DNA of 64,000 nt from Harenicola maris (GCA_018524345.1 JADQAZ010000001.1:868001-932000); one strand, 5' to 3'; shown: positions 43,268 to 52,948, counted from the first letter of the stretch. Numbers and translations are program-made. Notes: generated by a model not told the origin, from the letters alone.

Positions 43268-45045
43268 ACGGATGTGCCTCCGGTTGTTTTGCCGAACCCG
43301 AGGATGCGGAGAGTGAGTGCCAAGGCAAACATTGCTGACATAAGCATGATACCGATTGCTCCTACTGAATTGATGTTTCCGTTGTTCCAAAGCGACCAGA
43401 TCATGACGCCGAGAACCTCGTTATTGCCGCCCTGTGAAAGGATGAGCGGAAGGCTGATGAAGCGCACACTGAGCATGGCGACATAGATCCAGATGCCGAC
43501 AAGCGTAGGCATAAGGAGCGGTGCAAAGATACGGATCGCGACCCGCCATGGCGGCGCCCCGCAAAGCTTGGCTGCGTCCTCCAGATCAGGATGCACTTGG
43601 ATCATCGCCACGCTCATGGCGCGCACGGCATAGGCGAGGAACAGGATCGTAAAGCCCACGACGAGCGAGCCGAGCGATCCAAAGGTGCTGGCCCCTGTGA
43701 GGCTGTCGAACTGCACCAGAAGCCAGAACAGCGCGAGGCCAAGAACGATACCCGGGATCGAATGGGGCATGAAGGACATGACATCCAGCGTGTAGCGCGC
43801 CTTGAACCGCGTCCGCACCACGATGTAGGCGATGACAAAGGACAGGGCCGTGACCGTGGTGGCCGACATGAGCGTCAGCGAAATGGTGTTCCACATCACG
43901 CGGCCCACACGGGGCTGATTAAACACCGTGGCGTAGTGTTTGAAGGAAAACGTCTGGAAGGCCTCGATCGAGGGCTGTCGCAGGTAGCCGACCAAAGAGA
44001 CATAGAGCAGCACCAGAAACGGCAGCACAATCGACACGAACAGGAACAGCGCCGCAGCGCCAATGGCGGGGTAGCGCCATGCGCCCAAACGGACGGCGCG
44101 CGGGGTGTATCCCTTGCCGGTGATGATCGTGTAACGCTCTGAATGGCGCACAAGGCGCAGGTAGAAGAACGAGACCACCAAAGCGATCGCAAGGTAGAAC
44201 ACAGCCGCCGCATTCGCCTGGCCGAAGGCCGGGATCGCGCCAATGTTCTCGATCAGGTTGAACACCCGCGTGCTAAAGACATGCAGGTTCACGGGCATGC
44301 CAAGGATGCCGGGGATTTCAAAGTTTTCCAGCGCGGTGATCGCCTGAAAGATGCTGATCGCCAGAACGCCGGGCAAAAGCAGCGCCAGCGTGACCCGCCG
44401 TGTGGTGCGCATCGGGCTGGCTCCGCTGACGGCGGCGGCTTCCTCAAGGCTGGGGTCCATGCTGCGCATCAGGGGCACCAGCATCAGGAAGGCGACTGGC
44501 ACAAGGCGCAGCCCCTCGGCAAAGATCAGGCCCGTCATGGTATAGATGTCGAACAGCGGCCCCTCGGCCCCCGTCATATGCATCCAGCCGCGGTTTACAA
44601 AGCCGGAGCGGGGGCTGAGTAGCAGCACCCAAGAGATCGCGTGCAAGATACCGGGCACAGCAATGCCAAGGGGCACACCTGCGTAAATCCACATCTTTCC
44701 GGGCATGTCAGAGCGTTCCACCAGCCAAGCCAGAACGGCGGCGGTGCTGATCCCGAAAACCGTCGCGCCGATGACGTAGACGGCGGTGTTCCACAGGACG
44801 AGATCGATGCGTTGCTCCACCCAGACCGCATGAAAATTCCCGAGCCCCATATTGTCGAGAGAGAACTCGTTTGGCAGGCGAGATTGGCTAAAGGCCCCCA
44901 CCACAAGGGAAAATATCGGTGCGGCGACCAGAGCAAAGACCAAGAGCAAGACCGCCCATGGGAAAAACTTTGCGGCGATGTTGCGCAGGTTGTGAGGTCG
45001 TTTCCCGTCCATGTCAGTGGCGGAAACCGATGCGGAATTGTTCAT
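43264..45045 (-). CDS. ABC importer permease, duplicated FbpB-type
   Basis: 593 residues with about twelve membrane segments in two homologous halves, each with an EAA loop: the first around DPSLEEAAAVSGASPMRTTRRVTLALLLPG, the second around HPDLEDAAKLCGAPPWRVAIRIFAPLLMP. Fused permeases of this kind occur in ferric iron and 2-aminoethylphosphonate-type importers. It starts 73 nt after the binding-protein gene. Confidence 0.92.
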   Translation of the reverse strand: MNNSASVSATDMDGKRPHNLRNIAAKFFPWAVLLLVFALVAAPIFSLVVGAFSQSRLPNEFSLDNMGLGNFHAVWVEQRIDLVLWNTAVYVIGATVFGISTAAVLAWLVERSDMPGKMWIYAGVPLGIAVPGILHAISWVLLLSPRSGFVNRGWMHMTGAEGPLFDIYTMTGLIFAEGLRLVPVAFLMLVPLMRSMDPSLEEAAAVSGASPMRTTRRVTLALLLPGVLAISIFQAITALENFEIPGILGMPVNLHVFSTRVFNLIENIGAIPAFGQANAAAVFYLAIALVVSFFYLRLVRHSERYTIITGKGYTPRAVRLGAWRYPAIGAAALFLFVSIVLPFLVLLYVSLVGYLRQPSIEAFQTFSFKHYATVFNQPRVGRVMWNTISLTLMSATTVTALSFVIAYIVVRTRFKARYTLDVMSFMPHSIPGIVLGLALFWLLVQFDSLTGASTFGSLGSLVVGFTILFLAYAVRAMSVAMIQVHPDLEDAAKLCGAPPWRVAIRIFAPLLMPTLVGIWIYVAMLSVRFISLPLILSQGGNNEVLGVMIWSLWNNGNINSVGAIGIMLMSAMFALALTLRILGFGKTTGGTSV

Positions 45046-45118
45046 TGCATTGCCCTATGTCGAAGGAAACCGAAGGGCCGGCACGCGTATGGCGCCGGCC
45101 CGCTCTTGTCTTGGTTTT

Positions 45119-46294
45119 CTAGCGTTCGGGCCCGCCCGAGTTTGCCCAAAGCGGGTTCCACACGTCGTAGAGGGCGGGCAGGCCGACGGTCAGCCCCTCG
45201 ATCGTGCGAAGGGCGATGTCCTTGCCTGCAAAGGCATCGCCAAGGGCAGAGGCCCCGCCGATCTGCAGATCTTTGTGCACCGGCCCGTCACCGCCCGCGA
45301 CATAGCGCACAAGCTGTCCTTCCTGACTCAGGATCCAGTTGATAAAGACCTTGGACGAGTAATGGGTCGGGGAGTCGCGGAACATGCCGATCAGGTTGAA
45401 ATACTGCGGCACCGGTTCGGGGCAGTGGTAGCCAACCGGCGCGCCGGTCTCCATCAGTTCCTCTGTCTCGTCATTCGGGGCGGGCAGGGCGACGTCGAAT
45501 TCCCCCACAAGCATCAGGTTGGCGATGCCGGAAATGCCCTCTTTGCGCAGTTGCGGCTTCAGATTGTCAAAGAAGTTCGGCAGAATTTCATCTGTCATCT
45601 TCTCTGGCCCATAATCCGCGTGAGTCCAGAGGTTTAGCGTCCAAAGCTGCGCCCTGTTCGCCGCACCGACACGGCCGCCGCCAAGAGGGTGACCCTCGGC
45701 AAAAAGCGCGTCCCATGTGGCGGGAAGCTCCTCGGCAGTAACGCGGTCCTTGTTGTAGGCCAGACACCAAGTGGTGTTCTGCATCCCGGCGTAGGTTCCA
45801 TCAGCGGCGCGCCGGTCTTCGGGAACGCCGGACCAAGCGGGCAGGTCATCCAGTTCGGCAAGGGCGTCGGCTTCGATGAAATCGGGCAGGGAGCCTTCGA
45901 AGCTGACCAGAACATGGCGCACAAGGCTTCCGGATTTATAGGCAAGCAGGGGCTGAACCGCGCGGGCCGCGCCCGATGTTTCCGTGGCGACGATGTCGAT
46001 CTCGGGATAGCGCGCCTGAAACACGGGCAGCCAAGCGGCGACGTGCTCTGGCGTGTCATTTGTGCTGAAATCGATGGGGCCTTCAGCGGCGGCCTTGTCG
46101 ATCCAGTCCAGCGGGATGTTCAAATCGGTATCGGAGGCCGCGCTTGCCTGATCGATGATCGCGGTATCAATCCCTCCGGCGCTCAAAAACTCCGATGCTT
46201 CTGGTGTGATCTCTGCGACGGCAGAGGCCACGAAAACGGTGAGGGCCGCTGCGGAGCAGGCTGACACCTTTGTAACGTTCTGAATCCAAGTCAT
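45119..46294 (-). CDS. ABC importer periplasmic solute-binding protein (type 1 family)
   Basis: 391 residues from MTWIQNV at 46294, preceded by a GGGAGGA ribosome site. A signal peptide is evident (ACSAAALTVFVASAVAE). The mature protein shows the iron/polyamine binding-protein layout with VFQARYPEIDIVATETSGAARAV, TTWCLAYNKDRVTAEELPATWDAL and AANRAQLWTLNLWTHADYGPE in blocks. There is no clear ferric-iron tyrosine pair, so an organic substrate is plausible. First gene of the minus-strand operon, 648 nt from the divergent gntR. Confidence 0.88.
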   Translation of the reverse strand: MTWIQNVTKVSACSAAALTVFVASAVAEITPEASEFLSAGGIDTAIIDQASAASDTDLNIPLDWIDKAAAEGPIDFSTNDTPEHVAAWLPVFQARYPEIDIVATETSGAARAVQPLLAYKSGSLVRHVLVSFEGSLPDFIEADALAELDDLPAWSGVPEDRRAADGTYAGMQNTTWCLAYNKDRVTAEELPATWDALFAEGHPLGGGRVGAANRAQLWTLNLWTHADYGPEKMTDEILPNFFDNLKPQLRKEGISGIANLMLVGEFDVALPAPNDETEELMETGAPVGYHCPEPVPQYFNLIGMFRDSPTHYSSKVFINWILSQEGQLVRYVAGGDGPVHKDLQIGGASALGDAFAGKDIALRTIEGLTVGLPALYDVWNPLWANSGGPER

Positions 46295-46942
46295 TTTAGT
46301 CCTCCCTGGTTGGTCAGCGGCTCCTAAAATGTGCCACTGAAGGCCACGCACGGACTCCTAGTCCCACCGATTGCGGCTGCCGTGAGCGTAGATCACGTAG
46401 AGTAAACCTGTAAACATAAATCGATGATTTTACGCTGATGATGAAATAATCCATTAAAATGCCGTTAGCGCAAACTTGGCCGCAAATATCAGCGAACTAT
46501 GCACTTTTCCGGTCGCTGGCGGCCTGAAGTTCGGGGGTAAAGTTTTTTGCCTGACTTGGTCTGTAATCGATGCACTTGCTGGTGGCGAGAGCTTGCCGAG
46601 ACGGTTTTGGACGGAAGCGGGAGGGGGAAGTGATTCTGGTTTCGGTGCCATGTTTATCAATTTTTTAAGTTATAAATTCAATTTATGGACCTATTTGTTT
46701 GATGTCTGGCATCCCGAGTCCTTCAGTCTTCTCGGTTTTCCGTTCCGTGGTTAGGGACGGTGTTACCTCCGTTCACCCTCCCGATCCGAGTGCTTTCGAG
46801 GGCCTGCTTTCGCTCCGGGTAACGCTGCAAGTACGACAGGAAAAATGATCGATTATTTTAAGCCCAACCGTTTAGCGTTTGATTTTTCCGTGGGGGGAGG
46901 TAGTCTCACTCCACTGGGACGATAAGCGAAGGCTTTGGGTGT
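46295..46942. promoter_or_regulatory. 648-nt divergent gap between ABC operon and gntR
   Basis: AT-richer than the surroundings and holding both outward promoters. Two inverted repeats near the ABC side may be operator candidates: CGTGA-N7-TCACG (46381-46397) and GTAAA-N14-TTTAC (46410-46433). Short frames here, including one of 92 codons at 46476, show no family features. I see no RNA gene. Confidence 0.4.
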
Positions 46943-47638
46943 ATGATCAACGACGTTAACGAGCAAAAGCAGACCATGGCCTCCTCGATCTATGCGCAGC
47001 TGCGCAAAGAAATCCTTGATGGCACCCGTCCGCCAAGTGCAAAGCTTAACATCCGCGATCTGAGCGAGAGTTTTTCCTCCGGCCTGAGCCCTGTGCGCGA
47101 GGCGCTGAACCGTCTGTCTTCTGAAGGGCTTGCGCAGCAGGCCGATAATCGCGGCTTCAATGTGCAGCCGGTCAGCCTGCCAGAGCTGATCGACCTGACG
47201 CAGGCGCGGTGCTGGGTGAACGAGATTGGCATCCGGGAGTCGATCAAGAAGGGCGGGGCGGAATGGGAGGAGACCATCATCCTTGCCAGTCACCGCCTGA
47301 TCCGCACCCCGCGATTCTTGGCGGAGGAGGATAAGCTGGCCAACCCCGACTGGGCCGTGGCCCATAAGACGTTTCATCAATCGCTGATCTCTGCCTGCGG
47401 GTCGAACTGGATGATCGACACCTGTAGCCGCCTGTTCGATGCGGCGGAACGTTATCGCAGCGTTGCACGGGTGGCGGGCATCTCGCGTACGGACCCGAGC
47501 GACGAGCATCAAGACATCACCTCCGCCGCTGTAGACCGTAAAGCCGACGAGGCGGTGGAACTGCTCAACGCCCATTTCCAGCGCACGGCGCAGTTGGTCC
47601 AGACCGTGGTTGACGACGGGGCCGGGGATCTGCCCTAG
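46943..47638 (+). CDS. GntR-family (FCD) transcriptional regulator
   Basis: 231 residues. Winged helix at about residues 14-75 (IYAQLRKEILDGTRPPSAKLNIRDLSESF, then SPVREALNRLSSEGL); FCD domain after that with DWAVAHKTFHQSLISACGSN and a final HFQRTAQLVQ helix. It lies between a minus-strand ABC/dioxygenase block and a plus-strand TRAP operon, each a transport-catabolism unit, and could regulate either or both. The ligand would be an organic acid on family grounds. Confidence 0.88.
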   Translation: MINDVNEQKQTMASSIYAQLRKEILDGTRPPSAKLNIRDLSESFSSGLSPVREALNRLSSEGLAQQADNRGFNVQPVSLPELIDLTQARCWVNEIGIRESIKKGGAEWEETIILASHRLIRTPRFLAEEDKLANPDWAVAHKTFHQSLISACGSNWMIDTCSRLFDAAERYRSVARVAGISRTDPSDEHQDITSAAVDRKADEAVELLNAHFQRTAQLVQTVVDDGAGDLP

Positions 47639-47915
47639 GGGTAGGGCGCCGCTTCAGGGCGTGATTTCACTTACAATTTGCAAATGGTCTGCTTGGGGTC
47701 GCCAAGGGGGGCTGTCTGTTTGGGTTTGCCGTATTGTCCGCCTGATATTTGTTCAGCTTATGTAAAAGCAAGAAGGTCAAATTAGCGTAAATAGAATTTT
47801 TCGTGCCAACCTTCCCAAAGCACCCCCTGTCCTCGCAGTTACGACGAGGGGGCTGCGCATAATTCGGGCCCGGCCGCCGGAGGGGCGGTTTGGGCACCAC
47901 ATCTGGGAGGATGCT

Positions 47916-48911
47916 ATGAATTTTCGAATGTCAGCTTTTGCCGCCGCGCTCAGCCTTGGGATGGTTCCCACGCTCGGCGTGGCAGAGACGCTCAAGGTTT
48001 CGACCTTTGTGCCGCCGAACCATGCCTTCAACGTGATGCTCAAGAGCTGGGGCGAGGAGCTTTCGCAGAGCACCGATGGCGCTCTGACCCTCGAGATTTT
48101 CCCCTCGGGGCAGCTTGGCCCCGCACCGCGGCAGTTCGACCTCGTCGCCTCTGGCGCGGCGGATATCGCGGTGGTTCTGCATGCGGCCACGCCGGGGCGC
48201 TTTCCTGTGACCGAGCTTGTCGCGATGCCCTTCACCACGCCGACCGTGGGCGATGACAGTGCGGCGATGTCGCAGCGGCTGACAGAGATCGCGCCCGATT
48301 TCCTTGCCGCCGAGCATGAGGGGATGAAAATCCTTTGGATGGCGGTGACGCCAGCGTTGAAAATCCACCTGACAGAGGCCGACCCTTCCACGATTGACGC
48401 CTTCAAGGGCCTGCGAATTCGTTACGCCGGATCTACATGGCAGCAGATTATCGAGCTCCTCGGGGCCTCGCCTGTGCCCGTTCCGCCCGCCGGAACCGGC
48501 GATGCGATGAGTAAGGGGGTGGTGGATGGCGCGTCCTTCCCCTTCGAGGCAACCAAGTCCTTCGATCTGGCCCCGATGATGAGCTACTCTCTGGAGCCGG
48601 GGATCGCCTCTGCAACCTTTGCGGTGATCATGAGCCAAGCGGCCTTTGACGCCCTGCCAGCGGAGATGCAGGCGCTGATCGACGAAACGACAGGGCCCGA
48701 CCGCGCCGCCGCCTTTGGCACCATGTGGGACACAGGCGAGGCCGAGGCGCGCGACTATCTGGTGGAGGCAGGCGTGAATGTCGTGTCGATGCCAAAGGGG
48801 GAGATGGCCAAGCTGAAAGAGCTGCTGACCCCGATCCGAACCGCTTTGATCGAAACCGTATCGGGTAAGGGCCTGCCTGCGCAGGACTTCCTTGACGCCT
48901 ACGAGAAATAG
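47916..48911 (+). CDS. TRAP transporter substrate-binding protein (DctP type)
   Basis: 331 residues with a signal peptide (SAFAAALSLGMVPTLGVAE). The mature chain has the DctP layout: LKVSTFVPPNHAFNVMLKSWGEEL, LEIFPSGQLGPAPRQFDLVASGAADIA, and the conserved arginine region LKGLRIRY-like FKGLRIRYAGS that binds substrate carboxylates. It captures an organic acid in the periplasm for the membrane subunits that follow. The 277-nt leader holds a possible hairpin (CCTCG/CGAGG near 47830-47850). Confidence 0.92.
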   Translation: MNFRMSAFAAALSLGMVPTLGVAETLKVSTFVPPNHAFNVMLKSWGEELSQSTDGALTLEIFPSGQLGPAPRQFDLVASGAADIAVVLHAATPGRFPVTELVAMPFTTPTVGDDSAAMSQRLTEIAPDFLAAEHEGMKILWMAVTPALKIHLTEADPSTIDAFKGLRIRYAGSTWQQIIELLGASPVPVPPAGTGDAMSKGVVDGASFPFEATKSFDLAPMMSYSLEPGIASATFAVIMSQAAFDALPAEMQALIDETTGPDRAAAFGTMWDTGEAEARDYLVEAGVNVVSMPKGEMAKLKELLTPIRTALIETVSGKGLPAQDFLDAYEK

Positions 48912-48995
48912 GCACTGCCGCATCGCCCCCGCGCCCCTCGTGCGGGGGGAGATGCGCTTTTCCCCTTCCTTTGATCATGACGAAAGGCTCTCGCT

Positions 48996-49496
48996 TTGGC
49001 CCTTGCTAAGATAACGGATCCTCTGGCGCGATACGGCCTGATCCTTGCCTGTTTGGCGTTGATCGGCATCATGATGGTGATCGTCATTGATGTGCTGTCG
49101 CGCAACTTGTTCGCGCAACCGGTGCGCGGCGCCTACGATTTGGTCAGCATTCTTCTGTTGATCATGATCTTCTCCGGCATGGCCTCGGTCGTTGCCGAGC
49201 GGGCGGAGATTTTGCTCGACCTCGTGGATGGGGCGCTGCCGCGGGCGGCGGTGCGGGGGCTGAAGGTGGTTGCCTCTTTGACCACGCTCGGGATCTGCCT
49301 CTATCTGCTCTATGCCATGATCTCTCCGGCGCAGGACAGCTACCGCTATGGCGAGCAGTCGCTTGAGCTCGGGTTGCCGTTTTGGATCCTTTGGGTCTTT
49401 GCGCTTGCCGGGTTGGTGGTGGTTTCGGCCGTGGCCCTTGCGCGGGCGCTACAGGATATGACGGGCGGCGACAGCGATATGCGAGCGGGCGAATGA
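48996..49496 (+). CDS. TRAP transporter small membrane subunit (DctQ type)
   Basis: 166 residues, four membrane segments, starting at TTG (48996) with GAAAGG at a fitting distance; no ATG in frame fits. Family features include VIDVLSRNLFAQPVRGAYDLVSILLLIMIFSG in blocks and AERAEILLDLV. The stop overlaps the large subunit start (ATGA at 49493-49496), and the intact pair forms the sodium-driven importer. Confidence 0.88.
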   Translation: MALAKITDPLARYGLILACLALIGIMMVIVIDVLSRNLFAQPVRGAYDLVSILLLIMIFSGMASVVAERAEILLDLVDGALPRAAVRGLKVVASLTTLGICLYLLYAMISPAQDSYRYGEQSLELGLPFWILWVFALAGLVVVSAVALARALQDMTGGDSDMRAGE

Positions 49497-50791
49497 GCGG
49501 GCTGGGGATTGGCCTCTCGGGGATTGGCATCATGTTGGTGCTGTTGTTCTTGCGGCAACCTGTCTGGCTGACGCTGCTGCTCTGCGGGATCGTCGGGAAT
49601 GTCATCCTCAACAATGGCAAGGTCGCGCAGATGGTCGCGGCGACGAATTTCTTCGACACCTCTTATAACTACGGTCTGACGGTGATCCCGCTGTTCATCC
49701 TGATGGGGGAGGTCGCGACCAGCTCTCGCATGTCTGCCGAGCTGTTCAATGCGGCGCGGATCATGCTGAACGGGGTGCGGGGCGGCTTGCCGATTGCGAC
49801 CATCGGGGCCTCTGGCGCTTTTGGCGCGATTTGCGGGTCTTCGGTGGCGACGGCGGCGGCGATGACGCGGATCGCGCTGCCCGAAATGCGCAAGGCGGGC
49901 TATGAGGACGGCTATGCCGCGGCCTCCATCGCGGCGGGGGGATCGCTTGGCATCCTGATCCCGCCTTCGGTGATCTTGCTGATCTATGCCTCTATCGCGG
50001 AGGTTTCCATCGCGCGGCTCTTTGCGGCTTCGATGCTGCCGGGGATCATCCTGATGCTCGCCTATATCGCTGTCGCGGTCGTCTTGGCGCGCGGAGCGCA
50101 GCAGGGGCGGGCCGATGCGCCGGTTTCCATGCTGCAGCGTTTCACCGCCCTTTTGGGGCCATGGCAGTTTGTGGTGCTGTTCACGGTGACCATTGGCGGC
50201 ATCTACACGGGGTTCTTCAGCCCGAACGAGGCCGCCGCGATTGGCGCCTTCGGGGCGATTGTACTGGGGCTGGCGCGGCGCTCGTTGTCCTTGACGCTGT
50301 TGATGCATGCGATCCAACGCTCGGTCATCATCTCCTGCGTGTTGTTTATGGTCATCATCGGCGCGACGGTTTTTGCCAATTTCATCGTGCAGACCCGCAT
50401 GCCCGATCTTCTGCTCGCCGCTGCGAATGAGGCCAATCTTTCGACCGGTTCGGTGATGTTTGCGATCATCGTGACCTATATCGTCATGGGCTGCTTTCTT
50501 GAGGGCATCGGCATGGTTCTGATCACCGTTCCGGTCTTTCTTCCGGTTGTCACCGGCTTTGGCTTCGATCCGATCTGGTTCGGGGTTCTGGTGACGATCC
50601 TTGTGGAGCTGGGGCTTTTGACGCCGCCCGTGGGGATGAACCTGTTCATCATCAAATCGCAGGTGCCGGATATGAAGATGCGCGTGTTGTATCGGGGGAT
50701 TTTGCCTTTCCTGATCGCGCCCGTGGTCATCATCGCGCTTCTCTTCTCGGTTCCTGAAATCGCCTTATGGCTACCAGATCGGCTTTTTTAA
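49493..50791 (+). CDS. TRAP transporter large membrane subunit (DctM type)
   Basis: 432 residues, about twelve membrane segments. DctM signatures are present: VIPLFILMGEVATSSRMSAELFNAARIML, GASGAFGAICGSSVATAAAMTRIALPEM, GGSLGILIPPSVILLIYASIAEVS and GLLTPPVGMNLFIIK in blocks. The true start is the ATG at 49493 rather than frames further upstream. It begins an operon continuing with a dehydrogenase gene only 1 nt after its stop. Confidence 0.94.
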   Translation: MSGLGIGLSGIGIMLVLLFLRQPVWLTLLLCGIVGNVILNNGKVAQMVAATNFFDTSYNYGLTVIPLFILMGEVATSSRMSAELFNAARIMLNGVRGGLPIATIGASGAFGAICGSSVATAAAMTRIALPEMRKAGYEDGYAAASIAAGGSLGILIPPSVILLIYASIAEVSIARLFAASMLPGIILMLAYIAVAVVLARGAQQGRADAPVSMLQRFTALLGPWQFVVLFTVTIGGIYTGFFSPNEAAAIGAFGAIVLGLARRSLSLTLLMHAIQRSVIISCVLFMVIIGATVFANFIVQTRMPDLLLAAANEANLSTGSVMFAIIVTYIVMGCFLEGIGMVLITVPVFLPVVTGFGFDPIWFGVLVTILVELGLLTPPVGMNLFIIKSQVPDMKMRVLYRGILPFLIAPVVIIALLFSVPEIALWLPDRLF

Positions 50792-50792
50792 G

Positions 50793-51767
50793 ATGGAAAA
50801 TGCACCGCACCGCACAGTTTTGATCAAAGACACAGAGGCCGCATGGTATCGGCGCGAGCTTGAGGGGCTTTGCCCGCAGTATCATTATCTCACCGCCGCG
50901 GATGAGGAGGAGGCGCTGCGCGTGGCGCCGGATGCGGGCATCATCGTCGGTCTTGCGCCTGCGCTGTCAGAGCGAGTGATCGGGGCCGCGCCGCGTCTTG
51001 AATGGGTGCAGGCCCTGACCACAGGGGTGGATAATCTGTTGTCGATGGAGGCCATGAGGCCCGAGGTCACGCTGACCAATTGCGGCGGCTTTCACGGCCC
51101 GCAAATGTCGGAACTGGCCTTCCTGATGATGCTGAGCCTGAACCGCGACTTTCCAAGGATGCTGGTCAATCAGGGGCAGCAGAAATGGGAACGCTGGCCG
51201 CAAAAGCTCCTCTTGGGCAAGACGGTGGCGGTGGTCGGGGTCGGGGCCATAGCGGAGGATCTGACCAAACGCGCCAATGCCTTTGGCATGACGGTCACGG
51301 GTGTCTCCAATGGCCGCGAAGAGGTTCCCGGGTTTGCGAAAATCTTCAAACGTGCGGAGCTGACCCGCGCCGCGGCTGAGGCCGACTTCCTTGTGGTCCT
51401 GTTGCCCTATGACGCGGGCAGTCACCACATCATCAACGCCGAGGTTTTCGCCGCGATGAAGCCTGAGGCGAAGCTGATCAATATCTCGCGCGGCGGCTGC
51501 GTCGATGAACTCGCCCTGCGCCGAGCGCTGGAAAGTGGGCAGATCGCGGGGGCGGGGCTTGATGTCTTTGCCAGTGAACCGCTCGATCCCTCCGATCCGA
51601 TCTGGTCAGCGCCCAATGTTCTTATCACGCCGCATATCGGCGGCATGTCCGACATCTACAAACAACAGGCGCTTCCCCTGATCGCGCAGAACCTCAATGC
51701 CTATGCGAGCGGCGGGGCGGGTGATCTTTCGGGGCGGGTGCAAAGAGGCAAAGGAAGCGCATCATGA
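50793..51767 (+). CDS. D-2-hydroxyacid dehydrogenase family protein
   Basis: 324 residues. The NAD-binding loop is VVGVGAIAEDLTKRA (GxGxxx variant with Ala for the second Gly), and the catalytic trio is recognisable: Arg in NISRGG, Glu in ASEPLDPSDP and His in LITPHIGGMSD. It probably interconverts a 2-hydroxy acid and a 2-oxo acid taken up by the TRAP system. Its stop overlaps the M24 gene by ATGA. Confidence 0.9.
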   Translation: MENAPHRTVLIKDTEAAWYRRELEGLCPQYHYLTAADEEEALRVAPDAGIIVGLAPALSERVIGAAPRLEWVQALTTGVDNLLSMEAMRPEVTLTNCGGFHGPQMSELAFLMMLSLNRDFPRMLVNQGQQKWERWPQKLLLGKTVAVVGVGAIAEDLTKRANAFGMTVTGVSNGREEVPGFAKIFKRAELTRAAAEADFLVVLLPYDAGSHHIINAEVFAAMKPEAKLINISRGGCVDELALRRALESGQIAGAGLDVFASEPLDPSDPIWSAPNVLITPHIGGMSDIYKQQALPLIAQNLNAYASGGAGDLSGRVQRGKGSAS

Positions 51768-52948
51768 CAACAATATCGCCAATCTCGACGCAGGAAATGG
51801 AACGCAGATGGGCGCTCGCCCGCCGCGTGATGAAGGATCACGGCCTTGATGCCATCGTCATGCAGGCGCGAGAGGACTGGATGGGCGGATATGTGCGGTG
51901 GTTCACGGACATTCCGGCGATGAACGGCTATCCGCGCTCTGTGATCTTCTATGCGGATGCCCCGATGACCTTGGTGGAAATGGGGGCCTTCGGGTTCGAG
52001 AAACAGCTGGGCGGCACCGATCCGGTCAATCGCGGCGTGGGGGCGGTCTATGGCACGCCGTCTTTCGTCTCTATTCTGCAGAGCAGTGACTATGATGCGG
52101 AGCTTGTCACCGCCGATCTGATCCGCCACGGTGCGAAGCGGATCGGAACACTGTGCCCCGGCGCTCTGCCCAGTTCCCTGATCAAAGGGCTTGAGGGGAT
52201 CGAAGGCGCGCGATCTGTGGACATCACGGATGCGCTGGATCACGCCAAGGCTGTGAAAAGCCCAGAGGAGATCGGGCTGATCAAACAGACGGCGCTGTTG
52301 CAGGATCAGGTCTTTGCCGAGGTTTGCGATTTCATCCGGCCCGGCCTGACCGACCGCGATGTCATGGCCCATGCAGAGGCGACCGGGCGCAGGCTTGGCA
52401 GCGATCAGGGGATCTACCTTGGCTGCTCTGCGCCCCTTGGCACGCCTTCGCGCTTTGTCGGCAGGCATTTCCAATCGCGGGAACTGCAAAGCGGCGATCA
52501 CCTGTCGATCCTGATCGAGGTGAACGGGCCGGGGGGGATATACCTTGAGATCGCCCGCACCATGGTTCTGGGCGCGGCGAGCGATCATCTGCTTCAGGCC
52601 TTTGAAAACGTGAAGGCGGCGCAGGATTATTCCCTGTCCCTGATGAAACCCGGCGCGGCCCCGGCGGAGGTTTTCGCCGCCCATAACGCATGGATGGCGT
52701 CGAAAGGCCTGCCAGAAGAAACGCGCCTTTATGCCCACGGGCAGGGCTGCGAAATGGTGGAGCGCCCTCTGATCCGGCAGGACGAAACCATGCCCCTTGC
52801 CGAGGGGATGCTTCTGGCCGTTCATCCGGGGTATTTCGACGATGAGGTCTTTGCAGTGATCTGCGATAACTACATGGTTGAGGCGCATGGCATGGGCCCC
52901 TGTCTGCATGAAACCGAAAAACGCATCTTCGAGGTAAGCGGGCGTTAA
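51764..52948 (+). CDS. M24 (pita-bread) fold enzyme lacking the usual metal ligands
   Basis: 394 residues: an N-terminal creatinase domain and a C-terminal pita-bread domain starting near residue 170. In M24 metallopeptidases the ligands are Asp, Asp, His, Glu, Glu. Here the first two positions appear as Glu252 and Glu262 in LIEVNGPGGIYLEIART, the His is kept in YAHGQGCE, EPG is replaced by HPG, and the final Glu by Cys in VICDNY. Creatinase also lacks metal and keeps the His, so a non-peptidase hydrolase acting on a small substrate is likely. It closes the TRAP operon before a terminator. Confidence 0.85.
   Translation: MTTISPISTQEMERRWALARRVMKDHGLDAIVMQAREDWMGGYVRWFTDIPAMNGYPRSVIFYADAPMTLVEMGAFGFEKQLGGTDPVNRGVGAVYGTPSFVSILQSSDYDAELVTADLIRHGAKRIGTLCPGALPSSLIKGLEGIEGARSVDITDALDHAKAVKSPEEIGLIKQTALLQDQVFAEVCDFIRPGLTDRDVMAHAEATGRRLGSDQGIYLGCSAPLGTPSRFVGRHFQSRELQSGDHLSILIEVNGPGGIYLEIARTMVLGAASDHLLQAFENVKAAQDYSLSLMKPGAAPAEVFAAHNAWMASKGLPEETRLYAHGQGCEMVERPLIRQDETMPLAEGMLLAVHPGYFDDEVFAVICDNYMVEAHGMGPCLHETEKRIFEVSGR

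Noticed and set aside
46476-46754. 92-codon frame between the ABC operon and gntR
   Set aside because: Low coding character, no ribosome site, no recognisable domain.
51764-52948. DMSP lyase DddP (also an M24-fold protein) given the dmdA in the window
   Set aside because: DddP uses an Asp/Asp/Asp/His/Glu/Glu metal site; most equivalent positions here are substituted, and the gene sits in a TRAP operon 24 kb from dmdA.
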